64,000 nucleotides of DNA from Tautonia marina (GCF_009177065.1 NZ_WEZF01000021.1:62001-126000); one strand, 5' to 3'; positions 39,100-48,702 are shown, counted from the stretch's first letter. Numbers and translations: made by a program. Notes: generated by a model not told the origin, from the letters alone.

Positions 39100-42000
39100 A
39101 GCCTGCCGACGCTTCTTCGAGCAATTCCGGCTCTGCGAACGGCAGGTCGACAACCTGCGATACCGGCGAGAGCCGGTCGTAGCCACCGAGGTTCCAGACC
39201 AGCTCGGTGTAGTGCTGCACGTCGAGCATGGTCAGGGTCTGAACCGCCCGGAGCGTCAGAATCTGGTCGCTCCAGAGATCGGTTCGAAGCATCACCTCGA
39301 TGAATCGGGTCCGAAGCGTTTCGATCGGGTCCGGCCCTCCCTGGCCCCGGATCACCCGGACCCATGCGCGCACCGCGCGTCGGTGCCGTCGCAGGTACGC
39401 CGTGATCCGAAGACGTTGATCGGTCTCGTACTTCGGGAAACAGGGCAATTCGAGCAGGTCGTCCATCGGTCGTCGGACATCCTGGAGCCGATGCCAGAGC
39501 GGCTCACTCAAGTTCGGAGTCTCGGGCAAGCCCTCGGGAAGCTGACGGGGATCGGCCTTGGGATCGGCGGCATGGGCCACGACCCTCCGCATGGCCAGAA
39601 CGGCCAGACCGAGCGTGGAGACGTCGTCGTGGTCAGCCACCCAGGCGGTGACAAGAGCCCGGATTACCTCGCCTCGGCGGTCGGTCAGATGAGGTAGGTC
39701 CCGTTCGAGCAGTTGGAGGAGATGCTCGAAGTTCCAGTCAAACTCGGCCAGCAACTGGTTGAGCCAATCGACCCGACTGCGCTGCCGGTTGCGAAACCGC
39801 TCGGCCATGACCCGCTCATGGCGAGAGGCCCCGATGAAGTCGAGGTCAATCTCCATCAAGGAATCGCTCCCGACACTGATGGGGACCTGCGGCAGCGGCA
39901 GCCCCAGATACTCGACATCGAACCGCGCCCGCATCCAGAGCGCTTCGAGAAACGCCGGCTTGCGCATCCGGTGAATCTTCCGAACGGCCGCCTGATACGA
40001 TTCGCCCGGCTCGTCGGGAGTGGTCGAGACGGTCGGGTTGAGGATCTCCCGAATCACCTTCACGATCCGAACGGCCATGTAGCCGACCCCTCGGAACCCC
40101 CACCAGATCAGGCGAAAGGGCAGGATCAGCAGGCGACCGCCGGCCAGATACGACTCGTAGAGATGGAAGAGGTTGATGGTTCGCTGCGAGATCGGAGCGC
40201 GGTGCAGCGGCAGGCTCCGAAACGCGCTTCGGAGGTTCCGCTCACGGTCGCTCTGAAGTAACGAGGCCACGGCATCTCCGTAGCGGGCTCGGATCAGCTC
40301 GTCTCGCTCCGGATCAGCAATCAAGAAATCGACCGCCGTGAAATCGACGGTTTCGAAGAATTCGTCCGCCTCCGGCCGTCTTCGGCTCGGGGCGAGTCGT
40401 TCCACGAGCGGAATGCGGCCCTTCGGCTCCGGCAAGAGAATCTCATCTTCCTCCTGGTGCAGCCGAGCGGCCAGCCACTTCCGGTAGCGCTTGCGAACCC
40501 CCTCGGGACTGCTGGCCAGTCGGTCGAGCGGCACAGCATTGCGGTTGTAGTCGATCAGGAGCTTGGCCGTCTCCTGCACGATCATCCGCGTGATGTAATC
40601 GAACCAGAGGTACGGCCCCCCGAGCAAGCTCGCCGTCGCCCGACTCATATCCAGCCGATCGAGCCGCCGACGCCCCCTGATGAAGTACGGCAGATTGCTC
40701 AGGCTCAGGTTTCGCAGCGCCAGGTTGCCGAGGAGCTGGGTCGACGCCTTCGTGTCGTTCCGGTGAAACGGAGAACCGTCAAGGTAATCCTGATACAAGA
40801 GCTTGAGCGTCGAAAAGAAGTCCGTTTCCGAAGGCTTCAGCCCCAGATTCTGGATTTGACCATCGAGCGTCCACGACTCGTGGGCACGCTCAAACCCGGA
40901 CAGACCGAGCGCCCCCTGCTCAACGTCGGCCGTCACGTCGTCGGAGGTTCGCAGCCGGATCTCAGGAAGGATGACCCGCTCATCCAGAAATCGCTGATCG
41001 CGTTCCTTGAGTTGCCGCTTGAGCAGCTTTGTCTGGGCGGCAAACTGAGCCTCGACGACCCGTTCGCAAAACTCGGCCGCCTGGTTGGCGATCTTGCGGA
41101 ACCAGCCTCCCAGTTGCATCAACACGAAGCAAATCACGCCGATGACGATGACCGGCAAGCCGAGCTTGTCGGCAAACCATCCCAGCATCGCCCGCAGCCG
41201 CAGTCCGAACCCGTGCAGCAGACCGACCTCTCGGGTCGCCTCTGCGGCCGATCCGGCCACCACCTCACCCGCGTCGCTGGGAACCAGGAGGTAAACCAGA
41301 GCATACAGGGCCGCGAAGGTCAGGCCGAAGCTCAGCAGGCGAATGGCCGGGCGCTTCGTGGCAGAGATGATCGTCCGTCCCAGCTTGTCGAGAAAGAGGG
41401 GGGGAGAAACCGTTGCCTGCAAATCGGCCACGTAGTAGATCACGTCGAGCGTGCGCTGCATGAGATGGCCGAGATAGTTGGCCGCCAGCGCGACGGCCTC
41501 GGCCGAGCCTTGCTTGCGATGTTCGAGGACCGGACGGATGATCGGCAAGCGACGGATCACCGGCAAATCGAGCAGTTGCAGATAATGATCGACCGAGTTG
41601 ACGAAGCTTTGCCCCATCTGCTCGATCAGCTCCTCGGGGGTCAACTCGATGAGCCGCTCGACAACCTCCTCGATCGGAATGTCTCGCGTCTGGTCGTCCA
41701 CGCGTTCCGACCAGTCGGCCGAGGGAATCTCGGCCACCCGAGCTTCCAGATCCTCGATTGCGGCATCGGTCAACCCGAGTCGATCGGCCTCATCCAACGT
41801 GTTGAGATGCTCCGGGGCCCGTCGGTCGTAATGACGCCGGATCACATGGAGCAAATGGTGATTGCGCGAGTCTTCGCAGATTTCCGGCTTCAACTCAAAC
41901 AAGATGATGTTTCGGTTGAAGATCCGAGCATAACGCCGCACCAGGCGATCGGTGAAGCGGAGGGCGAAGATGACAAGGCGAACAAACCGAATCAGCGGCC

Positions 42001-43618
42001 GCATCACCCGCAGGAATCGCAGCAATCGGGGAACTCGGAGCAACCGGAGGATCTGAATGTTGGCAATCAGTGTCGGCCCCGACAGGGCAAAGGTAATGAA
42101 CCCAAACGGAATCGACGGCAACAGGTCGATCACGAAATGCCGGGCCAGATACCTCAGCCGCCCCGTGACCAGTGCGATCTTCAAGGCAAATTCCGAGAGA
42201 AAGACCGCGCAGATTGCCAGGTCGGCCCAGGCAAACACAGCTTCGAGCCGGTGAGTCATCCGTCCCGACTGGTCGATGGCCGTCTCCACAACGAGCAAGC
42301 CCGTCAGGAGCAAGATCAACACCAGGATGACCGCATCGAGCCGCTTGGGGAACCTGGGTCCGAATTTCGACTGCATCCGGGCGGTCAGGTCTTTTTCCTG
42401 CCACTCGTTGCGAGCGGTGCGGGCCATCCGGCCGAAGCGCCGAGCCACCCGGCGCAGGTGGCCGATCGCCGGAGGATCGAGCCCTTCCGCGGCCCCGTCG
42501 TGCCCTGCGGCCAGGCAATCGTCTCGCAACCGGAGCATGTCTTCCCGAGAGAGGCTCAGCAGCCGGCCGCCCTGCGCCGAGTCCACCTCCTCAAGCATCG
42601 AGAGGATTTCGTTCGCCTCCTCCCGAGCATCCGACAACAGCTCATCCCAGGCGGTCAATCTCGCTTCGGGAGAGAGACGATTCAGCTGCTCGACCGCCGA
42701 GACGGCCAGTGCCTCACGACGTTCCACCAGGGCGGCGACGTGGCGTCCCGGTCCAGGAACACGCTGATCCGCCTCCTCGGATGCGTCGGCAGACGGCGGC
42801 ATGGGAATGGTGTCGGGCAGGCCCTCGACTTCCGCCTGAAGCCGGGAGAGCAAGAACCGCCGCGACCAGAGTTCCTCGGCCGTTCCTTCGGAAACGGTCC
42901 CTTCGAGTAACTGGCTGACTCGGCGATCGAGGAGCGACAGCCGCAGCCGGCTCGCTCGATGCTCAAGCTGCCGACGGATCGGGTCGAGTGAGGGGGTCCC
43001 TTCGGCTCGGAGCTGATCGTTCAAGCGATCCAGCTCGATGACCGCCGAGACGGCCGGATGCACCGGCACGTTGCCATCAACCAGCGCGACCAACTCGGAG
43101 AGCCAGGTCAGGTCTCTCCGGAATCGGTCGAGCAGGGCGGCGCGGCGGATCGGTTCCAGATCGGGGCGAGTGAGCAACTCAGACAGATAGGCTTGCTCGG
43201 CTCGGAGCCACTTCGCGGTTTGCGTCGAGAGTTTCGGATCGGGCCCCGACCCGGCGCGCAACACGTCCGCCAAACGATCCGTTGTGGTATCTCGAAGCTG
43301 TTCCAGCAGCGCATCGACTTCAAGATCGCGGGGATGGATCGGGTCGGTGGCCAGCTCGTGGAGAATCCTGCGGAGCCGGGTGCCTTCCTGAATCGACTTG
43401 AGCAAGCGCGACGGCGAAACCTGTCCGTTGCCTGAAATGACCTCAGAGGTCCGAGCGAGCCACGAATTCCGCCACTGAATCGGATCACTCAACGTTCTAC
43501 TCCCCGAGGCAACCGGCGCCGACGTTCCAGAATCGCCGGGCGAGACCTGGTCATTGTCCTTTGATCTCAGATCAGGGTAAACCCCTCGAACCCTTCGATC
43601 GATGTCGCCGGGCGACAC
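39098..43618 (-). CDS. Giant membrane protein with voltage-sensor domain, 1506 aa
   Basis: Residues 1-425 are charged and helical. Residues 428-550 form a voltage-sensor domain: S1 (428-447), S2 with the FLSEFALK motif (473-480), S3 with Asp498 in FVIDLLPSIPFGF, and S4 with Arg at 525, 528, 531, 534, 537, 540, 544 and 547. After a soluble stretch of about 200 residues come two more hydrophobic segments (about 759-779 and 821-838), then about 650 mostly soluble residues with another weak hydrophobic patch (LLILPFRLIWWGFRGVGYMA). No K+ filter (TxGYG/TxGFG) or cation-channel pore motif was found. It starts with GTG; a later in-frame GTG at 43546 is an alternative. Function is unknown: a voltage-sensing channel or regulator is inference. 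Confidence 0.85.
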   Translation of the reverse strand: MSPGDIDRRVRGVYPDLRSKDNDQVSPGDSGTSAPVASGSRTLSDPIQWRNSWLARTSEVISGNGQVSPSRLLKSIQEGTRLRRILHELATDPIHPRDLEVDALLEQLRDTTTDRLADVLRAGSGPDPKLSTQTAKWLRAEQAYLSELLTRPDLEPIRRAALLDRFRRDLTWLSELVALVDGNVPVHPAVSAVIELDRLNDQLRAEGTPSLDPIRRQLEHRASRLRLSLLDRRVSQLLEGTVSEGTAEELWSRRFLLSRLQAEVEGLPDTIPMPPSADASEEADQRVPGPGRHVAALVERREALAVSAVEQLNRLSPEARLTAWDELLSDAREEANEILSMLEEVDSAQGGRLLSLSREDMLRLRDDCLAAGHDGAAEGLDPPAIGHLRRVARRFGRMARTARNEWQEKDLTARMQSKFGPRFPKRLDAVILVLILLLTGLLVVETAIDQSGRMTHRLEAVFAWADLAICAVFLSEFALKIALVTGRLRYLARHFVIDLLPSIPFGFITFALSGPTLIANIQILRLLRVPRLLRFLRVMRPLIRFVRLVIFALRFTDRLVRRYARIFNRNIILFELKPEICEDSRNHHLLHVIRRHYDRRAPEHLNTLDEADRLGLTDAAIEDLEARVAEIPSADWSERVDDQTRDIPIEEVVERLIELTPEELIEQMGQSFVNSVDHYLQLLDLPVIRRLPIIRPVLEHRKQGSAEAVALAANYLGHLMQRTLDVIYYVADLQATVSPPLFLDKLGRTIISATKRPAIRLLSFGLTFAALYALVYLLVPSDAGEVVAGSAAEATREVGLLHGFGLRLRAMLGWFADKLGLPVIVIGVICFVLMQLGGWFRKIANQAAEFCERVVEAQFAAQTKLLKRQLKERDQRFLDERVILPEIRLRTSDDVTADVEQGALGLSGFERAHESWTLDGQIQNLGLKPSETDFFSTLKLLYQDYLDGSPFHRNDTKASTQLLGNLALRNLSLSNLPYFIRGRRRLDRLDMSRATASLLGGPYLWFDYITRMIVQETAKLLIDYNRNAVPLDRLASSPEGVRKRYRKWLAARLHQEEDEILLPEPKGRIPLVERLAPSRRRPEADEFFETVDFTAVDFLIADPERDELIRARYGDAVASLLQSDRERNLRSAFRSLPLHRAPISQRTINLFHLYESYLAGGRLLILPFRLIWWGFRGVGYMAVRIVKVIREILNPTVSTTPDEPGESYQAAVRKIHRMRKPAFLEALWMRARFDVEYLGLPLPQVPISVGSDSLMEIDLDFIGASRHERVMAERFRNRQRSRVDWLNQLLAEFDWNFEHLLQLLERDLPHLTDRRGEVIRALVTAWVADHDDVSTLGLAVLAMRRVVAHAADPKADPRQLPEGLPETPNLSEPLWHRLQDVRRPMDDLLELPCFPKYETDQRLRITAYLRRHRRAVRAWVRVIRGQGGPDPIETLRTRFIEVMLRTDLWSDQILTLRAVQTLTMLDVQHYTELVWNLGGYDRLSPVSQVVDLPFAEPELLEEASAG

Positions 43619-43735
43619 CCCGGACTCAAGCTCTGCTTGTTCCCCAGGCTGGGAACGACTAGCCTAGTCGAGCGGAGCCGAGCGTCCCCCGACCCTGTCC
43701 CGTTTCTCGATTCATCTGTGAGGATTCTTCGCGTC

Positions 43736-44713
43736 GTGAGCCATCCTTTTGAACACGAACGAGCGGTCGCCGCCCAGGCCGTTCAGGAAGCCGCCCGGCT
43801 CTGCCGCGCGGTCCGTGGATCACACGGCCCCGATCCCGTCGCCAAGGGGGACAAAAGCCCCGTCACCGTTGCCGATTTCGGCAGCCAGGCGCTCATCTGC
43901 GCGACCCTCAAGGCCGCCTTCCCGGACGATCCGGTGATGGCCGAGGAAGATGCCGCCGAGCTGCGATCGCCCGACCGCGCCGCCGTCCGAGACCGCGTCG
44001 TGGCCGAGGTCAACGCCCTGCGCCCTGGTTCCGACGCCGAAACGGTTCTCGGCTGGATCGATCATGGCAATCTCAACCGCTTCGCCCCTCGCTTCTGGAC
44101 GCTCGATCCGATCGACGGCACCAAAGGCTTTCTCCGAGGAGAACAGTACGCCATCGCCCTGGCCCTGATCGTCGACGGCCGCATCGAAGTGGCCGCCCTG
44201 GCCTGTCCGAACCTGGAACAATCACGATCGACGGTCGGCCCGGTCGGCGCGGTCTTCCTGGCGGTTCGGGGAGCAGGGGCCACCGTGATCCCGCTTGATG
44301 GGGGCGACCAGGAACGCGCGATCCAGACCTCGGATCGAACCGATCCCTCCCGCGCCCGCCTCTGTGAATCGGTCGAATCGGGCCATAGCGCTCATAATGA
44401 ATCGGCCGTCGTGGCGGCTCGCCTCGGGGTCACCGAGCCTCCCGTCCGGCTCGACAGCCAGGCCAAGTACGCCACCGTCGCCTCCGGCGAGGCTGATGTC
44501 TACCTTCGCCTGCCGACCCGCGCTGACTATCAGGAAAAAATCTGGGACCACGCCGCCGGTGCCCTCATCGTGACCGAGGCCGGCGGCACCGTGACCGACA
44601 TCGACGGCAAACCGCTCGATTTTACCCTCGGCTCGACCCTGGCGAACAATCGCGGTGTCGTCGCCACCAACGGCCCCTTGCACGATCGGGTCCTGGCCGC
44701 CCTGCGCGGGTGA
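43736..44713 (+). CDS. 3'(2'),5'-bisphosphate nucleotidase (CysQ/HAL2-like inositol monophosphatase family)
   Basis: A 325-residue Mg-dependent phosphatase. The metal-binding residues are visible: Glu/Asp in MAEEDA (70-72), Asp124 and Asp127 in WTLDPIDGTKGF, and a later Asp in KIWDHAAGALIVTEAGG. The DPIDGTKGFLRGEQYA form is characteristic of the PAP phosphatase branch, which removes the 3'-phosphate of PAP formed in sulfate assimilation or sulfotransfer. The start is uncertain: GTG at 43736 gives the family N-terminus and has AGGA 11-14 bases upstream; GTG at 43718 is an alternative. It is divergent from the giant membrane protein gene, and a sulfatase gene follows 124 bases later. Confidence 0.9.
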   Translation: MSHPFEHERAVAAQAVQEAARLCRAVRGSHGPDPVAKGDKSPVTVADFGSQALICATLKAAFPDDPVMAEEDAAELRSPDRAAVRDRVVAEVNALRPGSDAETVLGWIDHGNLNRFAPRFWTLDPIDGTKGFLRGEQYAIALALIVDGRIEVAALACPNLEQSRSTVGPVGAVFLAVRGAGATVIPLDGGDQERAIQTSDRTDPSRARLCESVESGHSAHNESAVVAARLGVTEPPVRLDSQAKYATVASGEADVYLRLPTRADYQEKIWDHAAGALIVTEAGGTVTDIDGKPLDFTLGSTLANNRGVVATNGPLHDRVLAALRG

Positions 44714-44837
44714 GCCTCATGCGAGAGGGTGTGGGGGACCGCCTCGCCGGCTGTCCTCCGCCCTCCGCTTGGGGTGCCGTGGGTTCGCGTCGCCTCGGTC
44801 CAGACTTGCAACCCGTCCGAGATCCGGAGAATTCCCC

Positions 44838-46238
44838 ATGCGATCACGTCGCCGATTGCTGATCGGTCTCGGAATGCTCGGCATCGCCTCGCTGGCCATG
44901 GCCAGCCGTTCCGGAGTGCGCGCCCGAGAAGTGCCCGAGCGGCCGAACGTCCTCATCATCCTGGTCGATGACCTGGGCTTCGGCGATCTGTCCAGCTACG
45001 GGGCTCCCGATCTTCAGACGCCGAACATCGATACCCTGGTCGCCTCCGGCCTTCGGTTCTCGAACGCCTATGCCAACTGCCCGGTCTGCTCGCCGACGCG
45101 AGCGGCCCTGCTCTCGGGCCGAACCCCGGATGTCGTGGGAGTTCCCGGGGTGATCCGAACGCACGAGCGGAACAACTGGGGGTTCCTCGATCCCGACGCC
45201 TCCCTCTTGCCCGAGTTGCTCCGCGAGGCCGGTTATCACACCGCGATCGTCGGCAAGTGGCACCTCGGTCTCGAATCGCCGAACACCCCCGGCGAGCGTG
45301 GGTTCGACCACGTCCACGCCTTCCTTGGCGACATGATGGACGACTATTACACCCATCGCCGCCACGACATCAATTACATGCGCCTCGGCGACACCGAGAT
45401 CGACCCCGAAGGCCACGCCACCGACCTGTTCTCCGACTGGGCCATCGACTACCTCGACTCCCGCAAGGGGGCAACAAACCCCTTCTTCCTCTACCTTGCC
45501 TACAACGCGCCTCACACGCCGATTCAACCCCCCGAGGATTGGGTCGAGCGCGTCCGCAAGCGCGAGCCGGGGATTGACGAGGCCAGGGCCCGCCTCGTCG
45601 CCCTGATCGAGCACCTCGACGACAACATCGGCCGCGTGCTCCAGGCGCTCGACGCCAACGGCCAGGCCGAAAACACGCTTGTCCTCTTTGCCAGCGACAA
45701 CGGCGGCCAGCTCAACGTAGGCGCCCGATGCGGCCCCTACCGAGGGGGGAAGGGGGATCTTTACGAAGGCGGCATCCGCATACCGATGGCCGCGCGCTGG
45801 CCTGCTAAGATTGAACCCGGCTCCTCAACCGATCACGTCACCTTGACGATGGATCTGATGCCCACCGTCTGCGACCTGGCCGGCGCGCCGATTCCTGAGG
45901 AAACCGACGGCCAATCGCTCGTCCCGTTGCTCCTGGGTCAATCCCTGCCCGAGGTCGATCGCTCGCTCGTCTTTGTCCGCCGAGAGGGTGGCCCCCGCTA
46001 TCTCGGTCAGGACTACTACGCCATTCGTCAGGGGCCGTGGAAGCTCGTCCAGAATCACCCCTTCGAGCCGTTCCAGCTCTACCACCTCGGCAACGATCCC
46101 CGCGAACAGCACGATCTCATTGCTAAGGAACAGGAGGTCGCCGCCTCACTGGCTCAAACCCTGATGCAGCGCATTCAGCAAGCCGGTCAGGTCCCCTGGC
46201 AACGACCGAAGACGCTGAAAGGCGAAGCCGCTCGCTGA
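44838..46238 (+). CDS. Sulfatase (formylglycine-dependent, arylsulfatase-like)
   Basis: A 466-residue exported sulfatase. An N-terminal signal (RRRLLIGLGMLGIASLAMA, with three Arg, possibly Tat-like) precedes the sulfatase domain. Metal Asp residues lie in LVDDLGFGD, the modification motif is C84-SPTRAALLSGR (Cys to formylglycine), and VGKWHLG and FASDNGG supply further active-site residues. The substrate is probably a sulfated polysaccharide, as for most planctomycete sulfatases, but cannot be read here. GGAGA lies eight bases upstream of the ATG. The neighbouring CysQ-like phosphatase makes a sulfur-related theme possible but unproven. Confidence 0.94.
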   Translation: MRSRRRLLIGLGMLGIASLAMASRSGVRAREVPERPNVLIILVDDLGFGDLSSYGAPDLQTPNIDTLVASGLRFSNAYANCPVCSPTRAALLSGRTPDVVGVPGVIRTHERNNWGFLDPDASLLPELLREAGYHTAIVGKWHLGLESPNTPGERGFDHVHAFLGDMMDDYYTHRRHDINYMRLGDTEIDPEGHATDLFSDWAIDYLDSRKGATNPFFLYLAYNAPHTPIQPPEDWVERVRKREPGIDEARARLVALIEHLDDNIGRVLQALDANGQAENTLVLFASDNGGQLNVGARCGPYRGGKGDLYEGGIRIPMAARWPAKIEPGSSTDHVTLTMDLMPTVCDLAGAPIPEETDGQSLVPLLLGQSLPEVDRSLVFVRREGGPRYLGQDYYAIRQGPWKLVQNHPFEPFQLYHLGNDPREQHDLIAKEQEVAASLAQTLMQRIQQAGQVPWQRPKTLKGEAAR

Positions 46239-46266
46239 CACGGATTCCATCATCGAGACGAGATCA

Positions 46267-46295
46267 GGGGCCGGAGACGGAAGAGCCCCGGCCCC
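46267..46295. terminator. GC-rich hairpin between convergent genes
   Basis: GGGGCCGG (46267-46274) pairs with CCGGCCCC (46288-46295), between the sulfatase and aldo/keto reductase stops. There is no T-run. Confidence 0.5.
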
Positions 46296-46318
46296 CCTTC
46301 ACCGAACATCAACGAGGC

Positions 46319-47305
46319 TCAGGAGCCCGTGTATCGAGGACGGGGCGGAAGGTGGCCGACCTTCGGCTCGATGTCGTCCTTCCAGTCTTCGAGCCGAGGC
46401 CCCTTCAGCGGCTCGGCGCGGGATCGCAGGGCGGCCATTTGCTCGTCGCCGAGCCGCTCCAGGGATTGAGCGATCCGGACGTCATCCTCAAGCTGGCCGA
46501 GCGTCGTGCAACCGACGGCCGTGCAGTGGATCGGCAGATTCAGGACGTAGCTCAGGCAGTCTCGCACGCTGAAGCGCTGCAACAGCTTCGCATTGGCGAA
46601 GTTCTTCATCCCCTGAATGCCCAGCCCTTGCTCGACGGCCAGGGGGAGCACTTGCTGCTCGAAGCTCAGATAATGCGGATCGGCGACGTGCAGGGGCATC
46701 AAGATCGTGTCCCAGCGGTCGAAGGTCCGGAGCATTGCCAGGTGCGCCGCCGGGTTGGTGTGACCGGTGAAGCCGATGAAGCGGCACTTTCCCGCCTTCT
46801 TGGCGGCCTCGAACGCCTCAATGGCCCCGCCGGGAGCGAAGACCTTCTCGACATCCTCCTCGTCCTGAATGCCGTGGACCTGCCAGAGATCGACGTAGTC
46901 GGTCTTCAAGCGTTTGAGCGAAAGATGCAGTTCCTCCTCGGCCCCTTTTTTCGTCCGGTTGGTGGACTTGGTGGTGAGGAAGACCTGATCGCGGCACGCG
47001 GGCAAGACCTCGCCGAAGATTTCTTCCGAGTGGCCGTCCCAGTAGTTGTGTGCCGTATCGAAGTAGTTGATCCCCAGTTCCACGGCCCGACGGGTCAGCG
47101 CGATGGCCTCCTCATCGTTGCCGATCACCGGAAACCGGCCGCTGGCCAGGCCGATGATGGTCAGATCGACCCCGGTCTTGCCGAAGGTCCGCTTCGGGAT
47201 TGCGCCGGGTTCGTCCGAGCGCATCGGGCGAGCCCCGATGGCCCGACTCCCGATCCCGGTGGCCAGGCCCCCGACCAGTCCGCCGATGAGCGTTCTGCGT
47301 TTCAT
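46319..47305 (-). CDS. Aldo/keto reductase, Tat-exported
   Basis: A 328-residue oxidoreductase with an N-terminal MKRRTLIGGLVGGLATG signal (Tat-like, RR). The aldo/keto reductase tetrad is visible: Asp and Tyr in YFDTAHNYWDG, Lys in FLTTKST, and His in LWQVHGIQ. The NADPH-binding C-terminal loop region is present (AVGCTTLGQLEDDVRIA). It is preceded by GGAGGATCGGACG, a good ribosome binding site. It lies downstream of another exported aldo/keto reductase on the same strand, separated by 161 bases. Tat export with a bound cofactor would explain a periplasmic location. The substrate is unknown. Confidence 0.9.
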   Translation of the reverse strand: MKRRTLIGGLVGGLATGIGSRAIGARPMRSDEPGAIPKRTFGKTGVDLTIIGLASGRFPVIGNDEEAIALTRRAVELGINYFDTAHNYWDGHSEEIFGEVLPACRDQVFLTTKSTNRTKKGAEEELHLSLKRLKTDYVDLWQVHGIQDEEDVEKVFAPGGAIEAFEAAKKAGKCRFIGFTGHTNPAAHLAMLRTFDRWDTILMPLHVADPHYLSFEQQVLPLAVEQGLGIQGMKNFANAKLLQRFSVRDCLSYVLNLPIHCTAVGCTTLGQLEDDVRIAQSLERLGDEQMAALRSRAEPLKGPRLEDWKDDIEPKVGHLPPRPRYTGS

Positions 47306-47466
47306 CGTCCGATCCTCCGGTGGGATGGGATGTCAGGAAGCGATGCGCGAGCCGCGATCGGCGCGCATCGGGCAGGCAGACGGCCGGGGATTCGACCGCC
47401 CACGCGTTCGCCGGGACCCCCAACGCCCTCGCGTCGGGGTTCCCGATGGGCAAAACCCAGACGGCC

Positions 47467-48702
47467 TCAGCTCAGGTGCGTGTTGGCCAGTTGAACCAGG
47501 TTGGCCACGGGCAAGCCGTGCGGGCAGGCCCGTTCGGCGGCGGCGAGGTCGGCCTTGGCCAGATCACGAGCCTCAGCGGGTAGGGCCTGATAGAGCGCCC
47601 GAGCCTCAGACCGCTTGCCGTAGGCGGCGTAATAGCGCAGATAGCGCAAGACGGTGGCGACCGGAACTCCCCTCGCGGCGGTTTCGCAGAGGTGGCCGCA
47701 CCCGTGGCAGTAAAGATTGGCCGTCTTCTGCCGGTGTTCTTCCAGCAGGCGGGCCTCCTCGATCGTCAAGGGCTCTCGGCTGGCGGCGACGTTCTCGCGG
47801 AGGTCGCTGAAGTTCGTCATCTCCGAGACAACCACCTGCATCCGGTCGTCGTACCAGACGGATTTGACCGCGGCGACCTCCTTCTTGACCCCCGCCTCTC
47901 GCAGTCGCTTCAGCGCCTGGTCGATGTCGAACAGCTTGCCGTCGTTGTCAATCGCATCGACGACCGCGTCGGCCCCGCGCTGGGTCTTCATGGCGACGAG
48001 GCCGATGTTGGCCTTTGAAGCCTTGTCGATGGCCCGCTGCAGCTTGTCGTGATCGACGGCTCGGAAGCTGTACTGGATCATCACCTGATCGATCCAGCCG
48101 ACCTCGGCCGCTTTTTCGAGGATCTCGGGGAGCATGGCATCGTGGCAGGAAAGCCCGGCAAAGCGGATCTTGCCGGCGGCTTTCAGATTCTCGAAGGTCG
48201 CCTTGATGCTCGGGTCGGAAAGCATGCCGATGTCCCGGCCCGCGATGCCGTGGATGTAGTAGGCATCGACGTAGTCGGTTCGCAGGCGTTCGAGGCTCTT
48301 TTCCAGCTCGCTCGGAAACACGGCGGCCTGGTCGGGCACGCCTCGGTAGCGGGTCGTCTTGGTGACGAGGTAGGTGTCCTTCCGCAGGCCCGTGCGTTCG
48401 AGGACCTGGCCGAGAACCTGTTCGGTCCTGGTGTTCTCGTACGACTCGGAGGTGTCGATGAAGCGAACCCCCGAGAGCAAGGCCGCCTGCACGAAGCTCG
48501 GCGACACGGCCCAGCTCGTCCCCATCCCCAGCTTCGTCACCTTCTGGCCGGTCTTGCCGAGCGTCACGAGCGGGACCTTCGGTTCATCGGCGGCCGCGTC
48601 CTGGCCGAAGCTTCGCAGGGCCGGTGCCGATGCCAGGGCCGCTCCCGTCGCCGCGCTGGTCTTCAGGAACCGTCTCCGGCTGCCGTCGCAGGTTCCGTGC
48701 AT
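47467..48702 (-). CDS. Aldo/keto reductase with C-terminal cysteine-rich (ferredoxin-like) region, Tat-exported
   Basis: A 411-residue protein with a Tat signal (SRRRFLKTSAATGAALASAPA). The aldo/keto reductase core has FIDTSESYENTRTE (Asp, Tyr), LVTKTTRY (Lys) and YYIHGI (His). The C-terminal 80 residues hold CHGCGHLC and, about 50 residues later, CPHGLPV. This spacing recalls the iron-sulfur tail of some bacterial aldo/keto reductases, although the usual CxxCxxC pattern is altered (CxxCxxxC). A palindrome at 48806-48823 lies about 100 bases upstream of the start. The substrate is unknown. Confidence 0.88.
   Translation of the reverse strand: MHGTCDGSRRRFLKTSAATGAALASAPALRSFGQDAAADEPKVPLVTLGKTGQKVTKLGMGTSWAVSPSFVQAALLSGVRFIDTSESYENTRTEQVLGQVLERTGLRKDTYLVTKTTRYRGVPDQAAVFPSELEKSLERLRTDYVDAYYIHGIAGRDIGMLSDPSIKATFENLKAAGKIRFAGLSCHDAMLPEILEKAAEVGWIDQVMIQYSFRAVDHDKLQRAIDKASKANIGLVAMKTQRGADAVVDAIDNDGKLFDIDQALKRLREAGVKKEVAAVKSVWYDDRMQVVVSEMTNFSDLRENVAASREPLTIEEARLLEEHRQKTANLYCHGCGHLCETAARGVPVATVLRYLRYYAAYGKRSEARALYQALPAEARDLAKADLAAAERACPHGLPVANLVQLANTHLS

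Noticed and set aside
41180-41230. HGFG in the giant protein as an ion-selectivity filter
   Set aside because: The required Thr-x-Gly context is absent and the stretch is basic (HGFGLRLRAM), so it does not support a K+ filter.
40457-42910. 817-codon open frame opposite the giant membrane protein
   Set aside because: The composition (Gln/Arg/His/Pro-rich) and lack of motifs mark it as a shadow. The voltage-sensor frame on the minus strand is clearly the coding one.
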